Shown: positions 44,715 to 53,396, counted from the stretch's first letter. The stretch is 64,000 nucleotides of DNA from Mycolicibacterium sp. TUM20985 (GCF_030295745.1 NZ_AP027291.1:4650001-4714000), one strand, 5' to 3'. The notes: a model not told the origin generated them from the letters alone. Numbers and translations are program-made.

Positions 44715-45285
44715 CTGCGCGCCCCGTTCCGCTCAGCTCGCCCTTGAGACGCGCCAGAGCGCGATGCTGCGCCACCCGTACGGCGCCCGCAGTGCTTCCG
44801 ACGGCCTCGGCGGTCTCCTCGGCACTCATGCCGACGACCACCCGCAGGATCAGGATCTCGCGCTGCTTCTCCGGAAGGATCGCGAGCAGCTTGTTCATGC
44901 GCTCGGCCGCTTCGGTGTCGATCGCCATCTGCTCCGGGCCTGCCTCGAGTGAGGGACGGTCCGGGAGCGTGTCGGTCGCGTCGGCGCGGTTGCGCCCCTG
45001 AGCGCGATGAGCGTCAGCAACCTTGTGTGCGGCGATGCCATAGACGAAGGCCAGGAACGGTCGTCCCTGATCCTTGTAGCGCGGCAGCGCCGTGATGGCG
45101 GCCAAGCACACCTCCTGAGCCACGTCGTCTGCTGAGAGACCACTGCGTTCCGCTGACCCGACCCTCGCCCGGCAATACCGGAAGACGATCGGCCGGATGG
45201 TCTCCAGCACTTCCCGGAGTGCATCTCGATCGCCGTTCACCGCTCTGGCAACGACACCATCGAGACTGTCTCCCGAAATTGTCAT
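44707..45285 (-). CDS. sigD: ECF RNA polymerase sigma factor SigD
   Basis: 192 residues. Region 2 is LREVLETIRPIVFRYCRARVG and DDVAQEVCLAAITALPRYKDQGRPFLAFVYGIAAHKVADAHR. Region 4 is LLAILPEKQREILILRVVVGMSAEETAEAVGSTAGAVRVAQHRAL. SigD contributes to stationary-phase and nutrient-limitation responses. The ATG at 45285 is chosen because GATACT lies 7 bases before it (leaderless); a GTG at 45327 would add 14 residues similar to the annotated M. tuberculosis N-terminus. Confidence 0.94.
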   Translation of the reverse strand: MTISGDSLDGVVARAVNGDRDALREVLETIRPIVFRYCRARVGSAERSGLSADDVAQEVCLAAITALPRYKDQGRPFLAFVYGIAAHKVADAHRAQGRNRADATDTLPDRPSLEAGPEQMAIDTEAAERMNKLLAILPEKQREILILRVVVGMSAEETAEAVGSTAGAVRVAQHRALARLKGELSGTGRADA

Positions 45286-45292
45286 CGTGGGC

Positions 45293-45298
45293 AGTATC
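45293..45298 (-). promoter_or_regulatory. Candidate sigD -10 box
   Basis: GATACT on the minus strand, 7 bases before the ATG at 45285. Suggests a promoter immediately upstream of sigD in addition to read-through from the gene at 45381. Confidence 0.5.
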
Positions 45299-45380
45299 TC
45301 CAGCGTTACGGATGGGGCACGAGGCACCTCTCAGCGGGTGTGTCAGCTAGAGACTAGTGATCGGGAGGTAAGTCGCTGTT

Positions 45381-46160
45381 TCACCGCGCCGTCCACGTCC
45401 CGCCCCGATGCCGGATGACCTCGGCGAACCCGTCGCGACGTGCGGCGATCTCCGCGGGGCCGCACTCCGCGCTACCGATGTCGGCGAGGAGTGAGGCCGA
45501 AGCCCAGCTCAGGGGAATCAATCCCAGCCGTTCGGCGTCTCGCAGGGCCGCGTCGGCGACTCGCCTGGACGCGTCGACGTCGCCGGCACTGCACAGGGCA
45601 GCCGAGAGCACGACCTGCGACTTGGTGCGGTGGCGCGCCGATCCCGACCGCTGTGCCGAGTCGACCGCGCTCTCGGCATGACCGACGGCCGCGGTGCCCT
45701 CGCCGGTGAACATCGCCAGTTCCGCGTGCACCCAGGACAGTCGCACCGCGAGCCGGGCGGGGGCGTCGAGGGCCACGAGGCCTTCCGCGCGTAGCAACAA
45801 CCGCTGGGACAGGGCGAACCGGCCCAGACCGAGCGCATCGGCGGCCAGACCGATCAGTGCGTCGGCACCGGCGGCGAGGTTGGAGTCCGCGGCGACCCAC
45901 GCCAGGCCGTCCCACGCCCTGGCCTCGCGGTGCCCGCCGAGCTGACGCAGGAACGACGCCCTGGTGCTGTGTGCGAGCGACGCCAAGGCGCGGTGGGGTC
46001 GAGTCCGCCCGAGCGATTCCAGGTCGGCCGCCGCGCTGCCGTAACGGCCCTGGCCGCCCGCGGCCACGGCTCGGAGCCACAGTTCGGCGGCCGTGCCCGC
46101 GGCGGGCAACGGCCATCGACCGGGGTCCTCCCCGAACGCGGCCTCGTCGAGTGAGCTCAT
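45381..46160 (-). CDS. Conserved TPR-like protein (Rv3415c-like)
   Basis: 259 residues, almost all helical and Ala-rich, with repeated 34-40 residue helix-turn-helix units (for example RYGSAAADLESLGRTRPHRALASLAHS and ALSQRLLLRAEGLVAL) that suggest a TPR-like solenoid. No enzyme motif. MSSLDEAAFGEDP at 46160 is preferred to 46178; a TAGCCT box lies 8 bases before it. It is upstream of sigD on the same strand with a 95-bp gap to the sigD ATG, and may modulate that system, which is inference from position only. Confidence 0.82.
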   Translation of the reverse strand: MSSLDEAAFGEDPGRWPLPAAGTAAELWLRAVAAGGQGRYGSAAADLESLGRTRPHRALASLAHSTRASFLRQLGGHREARAWDGLAWVAADSNLAAGADALIGLAADALGLGRFALSQRLLLRAEGLVALDAPARLAVRLSWVHAELAMFTGEGTAAVGHAESAVDSAQRSGSARHRTKSQVVLSAALCSAGDVDASRRVADAALRDAERLGLIPLSWASASLLADIGSAECGPAEIAARRDGFAEVIRHRGGTWTAR

Positions 46161-46602
46161 CCGCGGCGAGGCTATCAACGCGCGCGGTCCGGCGAACCAG
46201 GGGAAGCTCGAACGGGCTGCCGCGTCCGCCGAACAGGCGCGGACCGCGACTTTCGTTAACAGTTCATGGTCGCCGTGTTACGACCGTGTCAACTGTCGCT
46301 CGGCCCCACCACGCGACGGATGGCCGGCGCAAGCGCGCGAGCAGGACAAACGCGAATCGAAATCGGGCGGTTGGCGTTTCGTGATCACTCTTCTCGTTGC
46401 GCCCGCGTCGCAAGGATGAACGTGATGTTAAATCTCGGCCTGCCGTTATGCGGTTGAGCACATGCGCAAGGTATTGACCCGTGTTCACTAGCCCTTCTAG
46501 TTTGTGTGCACGAGTAGTCATCGGCGACACGTGCTCGGATCAGCTACACGACTCACGCTTTCGTTCGTTCGCGAAAGATGCGCGTAGAGAGGGATTTTCC
46601 CA
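46161..46602. other. 442-bp divergent region upstream of whiB3
   Basis: No coding potential seen. The right end contains the probable whiB3 promoter, the left end the -10 box of the Rv3415c-like gene. The middle (about 46200-46460) shows no repeat or known motif that I could identify. Confidence 0.6.
46474..46503 (+). promoter_or_regulatory. Candidate whiB3 promoter
   Basis: -35 TTGACC (46474-46479), 18-bp spacer, -10 TAGTTT (46498-46503). It predicts a leader of about 93 bases before the whiB3 ATG, with a GAGGGA ribosome site. Confidence 0.5.
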
Positions 46603-46893
46603 ATGCCACAACCGCAGCAGTTGCCCGGGCCAAACGCCGACATCTGGGATTGGCAGATGTCGGGACTTTGCCGGGGTGTCGATTCCTCGATGTTCTTCCA
46701 TCCCGACGGCGAGCGGGGCCGCGCCCGCGCCCAGCGTGAGATGCGCGCCAAGGAGATGTGCCGGAGTTGCCCGGTGGTCGCCCAGTGCCGGTCCCATGCC
46801 CTCGCGGTCGGTGAGCCGTATGGCATCTGGGGTGGCCTCAGCGAGTCCGAGCGGGAGCTCCTCCTCAAGCGGGGCATCCGCCGCACCGCGTGA
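46603..46893 (+). CDS. whiB3: Iron-sulfur redox regulator WhiB3
   Basis: 96 residues. Four Cys (23, 53, 56, 62) bind a 4Fe-4S cluster, and the GIWGG turn precedes the basic C-terminus LLLKRGIRRTA that contacts DNA. WhiB3 senses redox state and nitric oxide and controls lipid anabolism, working with the primary sigma factor. Sits beside sigD/Rv3415c-like genes as in M. tuberculosis (Rv3416), and is followed by a strong terminator. Confidence 0.95.
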   Translation: MPQPQQLPGPNADIWDWQMSGLCRGVDSSMFFHPDGERGRARAQREMRAKEMCRSCPVVAQCRSHALAVGEPYGIWGGLSESERELLLKRGIRRTA

Positions 46894-46930
46894 GCGCCGC
46901 AGCGCGACGGATAGCTAGCAGCCTCAGTAT

Positions 46931-46968
46931 CAGAACAGGCCCACCCCGTACGGGGTGGGCCTGTTCTG
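46931..46968. terminator. Bidirectional terminator after whiB3
   Basis: Perfect 38-bp palindrome with arms of at least 17-18 bp and almost no loop, between whiB3 and the convergent transporter gene. Confidence 0.9.
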
Positions 46969-46975
46969 CTGACAC

Positions 46976-48403
46976 CTAGCGGGCGCGGGCGGGGTGGACC
47001 CGTCGCCGCCGAACCTTCCACGAACTCCACTCCCCCAACGTGACACCGGCCGCCAGCGCGGTCCCGATCGCCAATGCGCCCAACACGGAGGCGAATCCGA
47101 CGGCGTGCTGGTCGTTGAGGATCGCGTAGATGCCGTGCAGCAGGGCGAGGCCCGGCAGCAGGGGCACGATGCCGGTAATCGACACGACCATCGGCGGAGC
47201 GAGATTGCGTCGTTCCATCAGTCGCCCCACCAACCCGATCAGCACCGCCGCGGCGAACGACGCCACCACCGCACCCAGCCCCGCGCCCTGCGCCAGGAGG
47301 AAGACGAGGGCGCCCGTCGCACCCCCGAATGCCGCGGCCACCGCCGAGCTCCGTTCGGCATAGCAGGCCAGGGCATACGCCGCAGCGCTCGCCGCACCGA
47401 ACGCGACGCGGGCCGGTAACTCCGCCAGCGCGGGCGGTCCGTCGGCGCTGATCGCCACGAACGGCGCGCCGAAGCGGTTGGCGAGGTGCAGCACCAAGGC
47501 CACCCCGGCGATCGTCGCGGCCGTCATCATGACCAACTCGAAGAAGCGGGCGGCAGCCGTCACCGGGGCGCCCGTGATGACGTCGCCGACGGAGCCGACC
47601 AACGACAGCCCGGCCAGGAGCACGACGAGGCCGGCTGCGATCGCGACCGTCGGCTCGAACTGAATCCCCAGCTTGGGACTGAGCCAATACAGCAGTAGCG
47701 GCGGCGCCGTCGCGATCGCGCCCCCGACCGCGTACTGGAAGAAGAACGGCAGCCCGTGCTGATTCAGTCGCCGGTTGACCCGGTCGATCGTCATGGCACT
47801 CAGGGCGCTCACCAGACACGCCAGCAAACCAGCGCCCAGGGTTCCCGCCGTCGCGAAGGCCAGTGCACCCCAAGCCAGCGTGGCGACCCAGCGCTTGTAA
47901 GGGTGCGGGGCAGTACTGATGGCGTCGAGCTCGTCGCGCGCGGTCGAAGGCGAGACTTCACCGCCGCGGATGCGCCCGATCAGGCGGTCGACGGCCGCCA
48001 ACCTGCTGAAGTCGATTGAACGCGACCGCACGATGTGGAGCGTGCTGGCGGGCGCCGACGTCGGGCCGCGGTAGGCAGAGACGTGGATCGTCGTGTTGAT
48101 GACGTCGACCTCGCAACGCTCCAGCCCGTACGCGCCCGCAATGCCCCTGACCTGGTCCATCGTGGCGGTCGCAGGCATTCCGGACGCCATCAGGATGGCA
48201 CCGATCGTTCCTGCCAGATCGAGTACCTCGCCGACGCGCGCGCTGTAGGCATCGTCGAGGTCCCGACTCTCCGCGATGCGCGGCAGGCTTCCCGTCGGCG
48301 GATCAGTCTCCCGGACGATGCGGGTCAGGATTTCGCGTTGACGCGCCCGCCACTGTTGGCCGGCCCGATTACGCGTCGCCTCCACGGCACTGCCCTCCTG
48401 CAT
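46976..48403 (-). CDS. Threonine/serine exporter ThrE family (Rv3737-like)
   Basis: 475 residues. The N-terminal DUF1212 half starts with a soluble part (LDLAGTIGAILMASGMPATATMDQVRGIAGAYGL, then CEVDVINTTIHVS) and continues as a helix bundle; the C-terminal DUF3815 half gives a total of about ten helices. Corynebacterial ThrE exports Thr and Ser. A fused two-domain form is normal for Actinobacteria. The ATG at 48403 is chosen; an ATG at 48433 adds 10 residues. In M. tuberculosis the homologue lies elsewhere (Rv3737), so its place between whiB3 and groEL1 is a local rearrangement. Confidence 0.87.
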   Translation of the reverse strand: MQEGSAVEATRNRAGQQWRARQREILTRIVRETDPPTGSLPRIAESRDLDDAYSARVGEVLDLAGTIGAILMASGMPATATMDQVRGIAGAYGLERCEVDVINTTIHVSAYRGPTSAPASTLHIVRSRSIDFSRLAAVDRLIGRIRGGEVSPSTARDELDAISTAPHPYKRWVATLAWGALAFATAGTLGAGLLACLVSALSAMTIDRVNRRLNQHGLPFFFQYAVGGAIATAPPLLLYWLSPKLGIQFEPTVAIAAGLVVLLAGLSLVGSVGDVITGAPVTAAARFFELVMMTAATIAGVALVLHLANRFGAPFVAISADGPPALAELPARVAFGAASAAAYALACYAERSSAVAAAFGGATGALVFLLAQGAGLGAVVASFAAAVLIGLVGRLMERRNLAPPMVVSITGIVPLLPGLALLHGIYAILNDQHAVGFASVLGALAIGTALAAGVTLGEWSSWKVRRRRVHPARAR

Positions 48404-48624
48404 CGTCACTCTCGTGTGGTCGCTCCTGGCCACGGCACGGCACGGTGCCGACCATCAGTAAGGAGTCAACCCGATTTTACTCATGTCAGATGCGGGGCGT
48501 AACCCATCCACATGGTGAGACCCAGCACATCGGCCTGCTTCTCAGCTATCTATTAGGTTGACTAGCTAGCTTGGGAGCTGCGTGCGAGCGACGCGATGAC
48601 CCGCCACCCTCAGGAAGGCTTTCG

Positions 48625-48801
48625 ATGAGTTTCACGGTCGAAGACGGCATGACACGGTGCCCACGATGCACGGAACTCCTGGTCTTCCGGCTCGACGCGA
48701 TGCCCGGTGGCGGGCTCCGGTACGACGTGTTCTGCCCGCCTTGCGGGGAGACCCACTTCGCGATGAGCACTCTGCCGATGAGGCTGCCCGCCGCCGCGTG
48801 A
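48625..48801 (+). CDS. Small two-CxxC zinc-ribbon-like protein
   Basis: 58 residues: MSFTVEDGMTRCPRCTELLVF, then YDVFCPPCGETHFAM. Two CPxC knuckles 30 residues apart are typical of a single zinc ribbon. An AGGAAGG ribosome site lies 7 bases before the ATG; the longer frame to 48571 lacks one. No function is known. It could bind RNA or DNA or act as a small regulator; these are guesses from the fold. Confidence 0.78.
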   Translation: MSFTVEDGMTRCPRCTELLVFRLDAMPGGGLRYDVFCPPCGETHFAMSTLPMRLPAAA

Positions 48802-48867
48802 ACGAGTTTTCCGAACCGACCCGATTCTTCACGCGCGGCCATTGCCAAAAGTGGGTAAGTGGTCGAC

Positions 48868-48999
48868 ATGACCGAGCCCCGCAGCGACGAACGCCAGACC
48901 GACGCCAACGATGAGACGGAGCCCGTCACGGGCCCGGGCGGTGACAGCCCCGATCCCGAGTTCGGTGACGATCCCACCATCCCCGATCAGACCACCTAG
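48868..48999 (+). CDS. Acidic 43-residue protein
   Basis: MTEPRSDERQTDANDETEP, then VTGPGGDSPDPEFGDDPTIPDQTT, ending with TAG at 48997-48999. Very acidic, no hydrophobic core, no Cys; likely disordered. TAAGTG 6 bases before the ATG suggests a leaderless start. The terminator directly after the stop supports a real transcription unit. Not recognised; the sense of the frame (acidic, biased codons) is the main support. Confidence 0.6.
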   Translation: MTEPRSDERQTDANDETEPVTGPGGDSPDPEFGDDPTIPDQTT

Positions 49000-49000
49000 A

Positions 49001-49043
49001 AACGAAGACACCCCCGGCCGTTTCCGGCCGGGGGTACTTCGTT
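49001..49043. terminator. Bidirectional terminator between the small acidic gene and groEL1
   Basis: Inverted repeat: a 7-bp outer stem and a 10-bp G/C inner stem with a 4-base loop. Separates convergent genes; reads as terminator for groEL1 in the other direction. Confidence 0.85.
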
Positions 49044-49051
49044 GCGGCTAG

Positions 49052-50671
49052 CTAGTGCGAGTGGCCGTGATGGCCGTGGCCGCTATCCTCCGAGTCGGCC
49101 GGCTTGTCGACGATCGCCGTCTCGGTGGTGAGGATCATCCGCGCCACCGACGCCGCGTTGACCACCGCGGAGCGGGTCACCTTCACGGGGTCGACGACAC
49201 CGTCGGCCAGCAGATCGCCGTACGTCAGCGTCGCAGCGTTGAAACCCTGCCCGGCCGGCAGCTCCGACACCTTGTTCACCACGACCGCGCCGTCGAGCCC
49301 GGCGTTGGTGGCGATCCAGTACAGCGGCGACGGCAGAGCCGACGCGAAGACGTCGACGCCGAGCGCCTCGTCACCCGTCAGCGACTCGCGCAGCGCCTTG
49401 AGCACCGACCCCGCCTGGACGAGGGCGGCGCCACCGCCGGTGACGATGCCCTCCTCGACGGCGGCCTTGGCTGCCGCGACCGCGTCCTCCACGGCCTCCT
49501 TGCGCTTCTTGAGATCAGTCTCGGTGGCCGCGCCGACCTTGATGACGGCGACGCCGCCGGACAGCTTGGCCAGACGCTCCTCGAGCTTCTCGCGGTCCCA
49601 GTCGGAGTCGGTGGCCTCGATCTCGGCGCGCAACTGCGACTTGCGGCCCTCGATCGCGTCGTGGCTACCGCCGCCGTCGACGATCACGGTGCTGTCCTTG
49701 CTGACGACCACGCGTCGCGCGGTGCCCAGCACTTCGAGGCCGACCTCGCGGAGCAGCAGACCGACGTCGGGATTGACCACCTGGCCACCCGTGACGACCG
49801 CGAGGTCGTCGAGGAACGCCTTGCGGCGGTCACCGAAGAACGGCGCCTTCACGGCGACGGCCTTGAGCGTCTTGCGGATGGCGTTGACGACCAGGGTCGA
49901 CAGCGCCTCACCCTCGACGTCCTCGGCGATGATCAGCAGCGGCTTGCCGGACTCCGCGACCTTCTCCAGCAGTGGCAGCAGGTCGGGAAGCGAGCTGATC
50001 TTCTCCCGGTTCAGCAGCACCAGTGCGTCCTCGAGGACGGCTTCCTGGGCGTCGAAGTCGGTGATGAAGTACGCCGAGGTGAAGCCCTTGTCGAAGCCGA
50101 CGCCCTCGGTGACCTCGAGCTCGGTGTTCAGCGTCGAGGACTCCTCGACGGTGACGACGCCATCGTGGCCGACCTTGGTCATGGCCTCGCCGACCAGTGC
50201 ACCGATGACCTCGTCACGCGACGACACGGTCGCGACCTGCGCGATGCCGTTCTGATCGGTGATCGGGGTGGCGGCGGCCAGCAGGGCCTCGGACACCGCG
50301 TCCGCGGCCTTGGCGATGCCGATGCCCAACTCGATGGGGTTGGCGCCCGCGGCCACGTTGCGCAGCCCGGACTTGATGATCGCCTGGGCGAGCACGGTGG
50401 CGGTGGTGGTGCCGTCGCCCGCGACGTCGTTGGTCTTGGTGGCGACCGACTTGACCAGCTGGGCACCGAGGTTCTCGAACGGGTCCTCGAGGTCGATCTC
50501 GCGGGCGATGGTGACGCCGTCGTTCGTGACGACCGGGCCGCCGAACGCCTTGGCGAGCACCACGTGCCGACCGCGCGGTCCGAGGGTCACGCGGACCGCG
50601 TCGGCGAGCTTGTCGACGCCCGCCTCCATCGCCCGGCGCGCAGTCTCGTTGAACTCAATCTGCTTGCTCAT
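49052..50671 (-). CDS. groEL1: 60 kDa chaperonin GroEL1 (Cpn60.1)
   Basis: 539 residues. The chaperonin signature motifs are present: DAVRVTLGPRGRHVVL, NDGVTIAREIDLEDPFENLGAQL, VAGDGTTTATVLAQAI and, near the C-terminus, NAGLDGAVVVNKV. The C-terminal tail SEDSGHGHHGHSH is His-rich instead of Gly-Gly-Met; this identifies GroEL1, which in mycobacteria has a special role in biofilm and cell-wall lipid synthesis. Second gene of the groES-groEL1 operon. Confidence 0.96.
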   Translation of the reverse strand: MSKQIEFNETARRAMEAGVDKLADAVRVTLGPRGRHVVLAKAFGGPVVTNDGVTIAREIDLEDPFENLGAQLVKSVATKTNDVAGDGTTTATVLAQAIIKSGLRNVAAGANPIELGIGIAKAADAVSEALLAAATPITDQNGIAQVATVSSRDEVIGALVGEAMTKVGHDGVVTVEESSTLNTELEVTEGVGFDKGFTSAYFITDFDAQEAVLEDALVLLNREKISSLPDLLPLLEKVAESGKPLLIIAEDVEGEALSTLVVNAIRKTLKAVAVKAPFFGDRRKAFLDDLAVVTGGQVVNPDVGLLLREVGLEVLGTARRVVVSKDSTVIVDGGGSHDAIEGRKSQLRAEIEATDSDWDREKLEERLAKLSGGVAVIKVGAATETDLKKRKEAVEDAVAAAKAAVEEGIVTGGGAALVQAGSVLKALRESLTGDEALGVDVFASALPSPLYWIATNAGLDGAVVVNKVSELPAGQGFNAATLTYGDLLADGVVDPVKVTRSAVVNAASVARMILTTETAIVDKPADSEDSGHGHHGHSH

Positions 50672-50712
50672 GAATGTTCTTTCTGTCTACGTAGATGAGA
50701 CTCAAACGCATG

Positions 50713-50755
50713 CCGCCCCGGACATCGCCCGTGTGAACGGGGACCTCCGGGGCGG
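50713..50755 (-). other. Hairpin in the groES-groEL1 spacer
   Basis: Exact 10-bp arms (50713-50722, 50746-50755) around a 23-bp loop within the 95-bp spacer. It could be a processing or attenuation site; cleavage of this bicistronic message has been reported for M. tuberculosis. Confidence 0.6.
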
Positions 50756-50766
50756 AATGCTGACGC

Positions 50767-51066
50767 TTACTTGGAGACGACAGCCAGCACGTCGCGTGCC
50801 GACAGGATCAGGTACTCCTCGTTGTTGTACTTGATCTCGGTGCCGCCGTACTTGCTGTAGATGACGGTGTCACCTTCGGCGACGTCCAGGGGGATGCGCT
50901 TTTCGCCATCCTCGTCCCAGCGGCCGGGGCCAACTGCGACGACGGTGCCTTCCTGCGGCTTCTCCTTGGCGGTGTCGGGGATGACCAGACCGGAAGCGGT
51001 CGTAGTCTCGGCCTCATTGGCCTGAACGAGGATCTTGTCCTCGAGTGGCTTGATGTTCACGGCCAC
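50767..51066 (-). CDS. groES: 10 kDa co-chaperonin GroES
   Basis: 99 residues. VNIKPLEDKILVQANEAETTTASGL covers the N-terminal strand and mobile loop; KYGGTEIKYNNEEYLILSARDVLAVVSK closes the beta-barrel. It caps GroEL rings. GTG 51066 is chosen, with GGAGGG 9 bases upstream; Mtb GroES starts with the same GTG-type codon and is 100 residues. Confidence 0.97.
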   Translation of the reverse strand: MAVNIKPLEDKILVQANEAETTTASGLVIPDTAKEKPQEGTVVAVGPGRWDEDGEKRIPLDVAEGDTVIYSKYGGTEIKYNNEEYLILSARDVLAVVSK

Positions 51067-51213
51067 GATGGAGCCCTCCACATTGATAGGGGTGCGATCC
51101 GGGACGATTCCCGGACCTTCACGGATTTTCCAGCAGTTGTTAGTTGTTCGGCATGCGTCCTAGCCGTCGCGCCGTCGTCGCGGGAGCCGGAGCGGGGTTT
51201 GGCCGCCTGCCAC

Positions 51214-51240
51214 TTAGCACTCTATACACGCGAGTGCTAG
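51214..51240. promoter_or_regulatory. CIRCE element (HrcA operator) of groES-groEL1
   Basis: TTAGCACTC-N9-GAGTGCTAG, matching the CIRCE consensus except for the final base. A TATAGA -10-like box on the minus strand (51221-51226) overlaps it, so HrcA would block transcription. About 148 bp upstream of groES. Confidence 0.95.
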
Positions 51241-51286
51241 TTCCTCAAGGCTATGGCTCACTCGCTTCTCCGCGCCACCGAGAGTC

Positions 51287-52309
51287 TCACGCGACCTGCC
51301 CCGTCACCACCGGCAAGCCCGGGTCGGTCGCCACGGCCAACTGCGACGGCGGCGCACCCGCGGCAATCAGATGCGCAGCGAACGAGGCGATCATCGCGCC
51401 GTTGTCCGTGCAGAGCCTCGGCCGCGGCACCCGCAACGTCACCCCGGCCGCGGCGCAGCGCTCCTCGGCGAGTTCGCGCAAGCGCGAATTGGCGGCGACT
51501 CCCCCGGCGATCAGCAGCGTCGATACGCCGAGTGCCTCTGCGGCGTGGACCGCCTTCCTCGTCAACACGTCGGCGACCGCCTCCTGGAAGCCGGCTGCGA
51601 CGTCGGCCGTCGCGGCGTCCGGGTGGGACTCGACGTACCTGGCGACCGACGTCTTGAGCCCCGAGAAGCTAAAGGCGTAGGGGTCGTCGCGAGGTCCGGT
51701 CATACCGCGCGGGAACACGATCGCCTCGCGGTCGCCGGTGCGCGCCAGGTCGTCGAGCACGCGGCCGCCGGGATAGCCGAGGCCGAGAAGCCGGGCGATC
51801 TTGTCGTACGCCTCGCCGGCGGCGTCGTCGACCGTGCTGCCGAGCTCCTCGATCGGCTCCCCCAACGACCGGACGTGCAGCAGGTTGGTGTGCCCACCCG
51901 ACACCAGCAGACCGATGCTCTCGGGTAGCGGGCCGTGGTCGTAGACGTCGGCGGCGAGATGCCCGCCGAGGTGGTTCACCGCATAGAACGGCACCCCCCA
52001 GGCCGCCGAATACGCCTTTGCCGCAGCAACTCCCACCAACAACGCACCCGCGAGGCCAGGCCCGATGGTGGCTGCGACGACGTCCGGCTTGGTCACGTTC
52101 GCAACGGCCAGCGCCCGGCGCATGGTGGGCCCGAGCGCTTCGAGATGCGCGCGTGAGGCGATCTCGGGGACCACGCCGCCGAACCGGGCGTGTTCGTCGA
52201 CGCTGGAGGCCACCTCGTCGGCGAGCAACGTCACGGTCCCGTCGTCGTCAAGCCGACAAATGCCCACACCCGTTTCGTCACAAGAGCTCTCGATCGCCAA
52301 GACGATCAC
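51287..52309 (-). CDS. tsaD: tRNA N6-adenosine threonylcarbamoyltransferase TsaD
   Basis: 340 residues, ASKHA fold. IESSCDETGVG is the phosphate-binding loop, GPGLAGALLVG and the metal-binding NHLGGHLAAD follow, and LLVSGGHTNLLHVRSLG and GVAANSRLRELAEERC complete the site. It transfers threonylcarbamoyl to A37 of ANN-decoding tRNAs. ATGA overlap with rimI. The 220-bp gap to groES carries the groES promoter. Confidence 0.97.
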   Translation of the reverse strand: MIVLAIESSCDETGVGICRLDDDGTVTLLADEVASSVDEHARFGGVVPEIASRAHLEALGPTMRRALAVANVTKPDVVAATIGPGLAGALLVGVAAAKAYSAAWGVPFYAVNHLGGHLAADVYDHGPLPESIGLLVSGGHTNLLHVRSLGEPIEELGSTVDDAAGEAYDKIARLLGLGYPGGRVLDDLARTGDREAIVFPRGMTGPRDDPYAFSFSGLKTSVARYVESHPDAATADVAAGFQEAVADVLTRKAVHAAEALGVSTLLIAGGVAANSRLRELAEERCAAAGVTLRVPRPRLCTDNGAMIASFAAHLIAAGAPPSQLAVATDPGLPVVTGQVA

Positions 52310-52770
52310 TTCGCCACCTCCTTGGCCGGTCGCCGCATCATGTACGCATCGGCACCGCTGACCCGGTAATACCGTTTGCGCATGCCCACCACCGTAAAGC
52401 CGACACTCTCGTACAGGCCGATGGCCGCCGCGTTGTCGGTCCGCACCTCGAGAAAGATCGTGCCGCCGTCGGCGATGTCCAACAGGTTGTCCAGCAGCGC
52501 CCGACCGACGCCCCGGCCCTGGACTCGTACGTCGACGCCGATGGTGTGAACCTCGTACTCGTAGGGCGGCTTTCGTCCCAGTCTGGTAATACCCGCATAG
52601 CCGACGACTTCGCCGTCCAGACGAGCGGCGACGTAGTGGTTGTGCGCGGACTCCAGCTCGCGGATGAACGCCACGGCAGGCCAGGGGTCATCGCCGGGAA
52701 ACAGTTCACTCTCCAACTCCGCGCAGCGATCCGCGTCGCCGACCGTGAGCGGTCCGTATTCGACGGTCAT
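52306..52770 (-). CDS. rimI: Ribosomal-protein N-acetyltransferase RimI (GNAT family)
   Basis: 154 residues. GNAT acetyl-CoA site VDVRVQGRGVGRALLDNLLD, then ADGGTIFLEVRTDNAAAIGLYESVGFTVVG and the substrate region RKRYYRVSGADAYMM. RimI acetylates the N-terminal alanine of S18 and, in mycobacteria, other proteins. ATG 52770 overlaps the tsaB stop as ATGA; a long alternative frame to 53796 is a shadow. Confidence 0.93.
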   Translation of the reverse strand: MTVEYGPLTVGDADRCAELESELFPGDDPWPAVAFIRELESAHNHYVAARLDGEVVGYAGITRLGRKPPYEYEVHTIGVDVRVQGRGVGRALLDNLLDIADGGTIFLEVRTDNAAAIGLYESVGFTVVGMRKRYYRVSGADAYMMRRPAKEVAK

Positions 52771-53396
52771 GGGCACACAGGCTGTTGCGGCTTGGCGTCC
52801 GGACGCCGCAGATACAGCGGGACGAGCGGCTCCGGCTCCGAAACGGACCAATCGACGACGCGCACGAGCCCCGACGCGGTCGGTTCGACGGGAGCCAGCA
52901 GCGGCAACTCGAAAAGCGCTGCGTGCAGACGTGATCCGGCCACGGCCACCGCGCCGGCGGGAACGTCGGCCGGCGCATTCACGGCGGGGCCGTCGATGCG
53001 GACACCGTCGCGGTATCGCGCCCAGTACACCTCGCGACGGCGGGCATCGGTGACTACCAGGACGTCGCCGGCGGTATCCACGCCGATGGCGTCGAGGCTG
53101 CACACCCCGAAGACGGGGATGCCGAGGGCGTGGCCGTAGGCGGCGGCAGTCGCCATCCCTACGCGCAGGCCCGTGAACGGTCCGGGGCCGCAACCCACGA
53201 CGACGGCACCGAGGTCGGCCATGCGCAGACCGGCATCGGCCAAGGCGTCCAACACATTCGGAGTGAGCTGCTCGGCGTGCGCGCGGGGGTCGACGGTGAC
53301 CCGTTCGCCCACGACGTCGACTCCCGAGGGGCCGCGGCGCACCACCCCGGCGGTGACGGCGGGGGTGGCGGTGTCGATGGCGAGGACGACGGTCAC
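52767..53396 (-). CDS. tsaB: tRNA threonylcarbamoyladenosine biosynthesis protein TsaB
   Basis: 209 residues. VVLAIDTATPAVTAGVV at the start, HAEQLTPNVLDAL, and the central VVGCGPGPFTGLRVGMATA are diagnostic of TsaB, the ASKHA partner that stabilises TsaD. The GTG at 53396 overlaps the tsaE stop as GTGA. Confidence 0.94.
   Translation of the reverse strand: MTVVLAIDTATPAVTAGVVRRGPSGVDVVGERVTVDPRAHAEQLTPNVLDALADAGLRMADLGAVVVGCGPGPFTGLRVGMATAAAYGHALGIPVFGVCSLDAIGVDTAGDVLVVTDARRREVYWARYRDGVRIDGPAVNAPADVPAGAVAVAGSRLHAALFELPLLAPVEPTASGLVRVVDWSVSEPEPLVPLYLRRPDAKPQQPVCP

Noticed and set aside
49055..50698. A 547-codon open frame opposite groEL1
   Set aside because: Antisense shadow; composition is typical of codon-bias artefacts.
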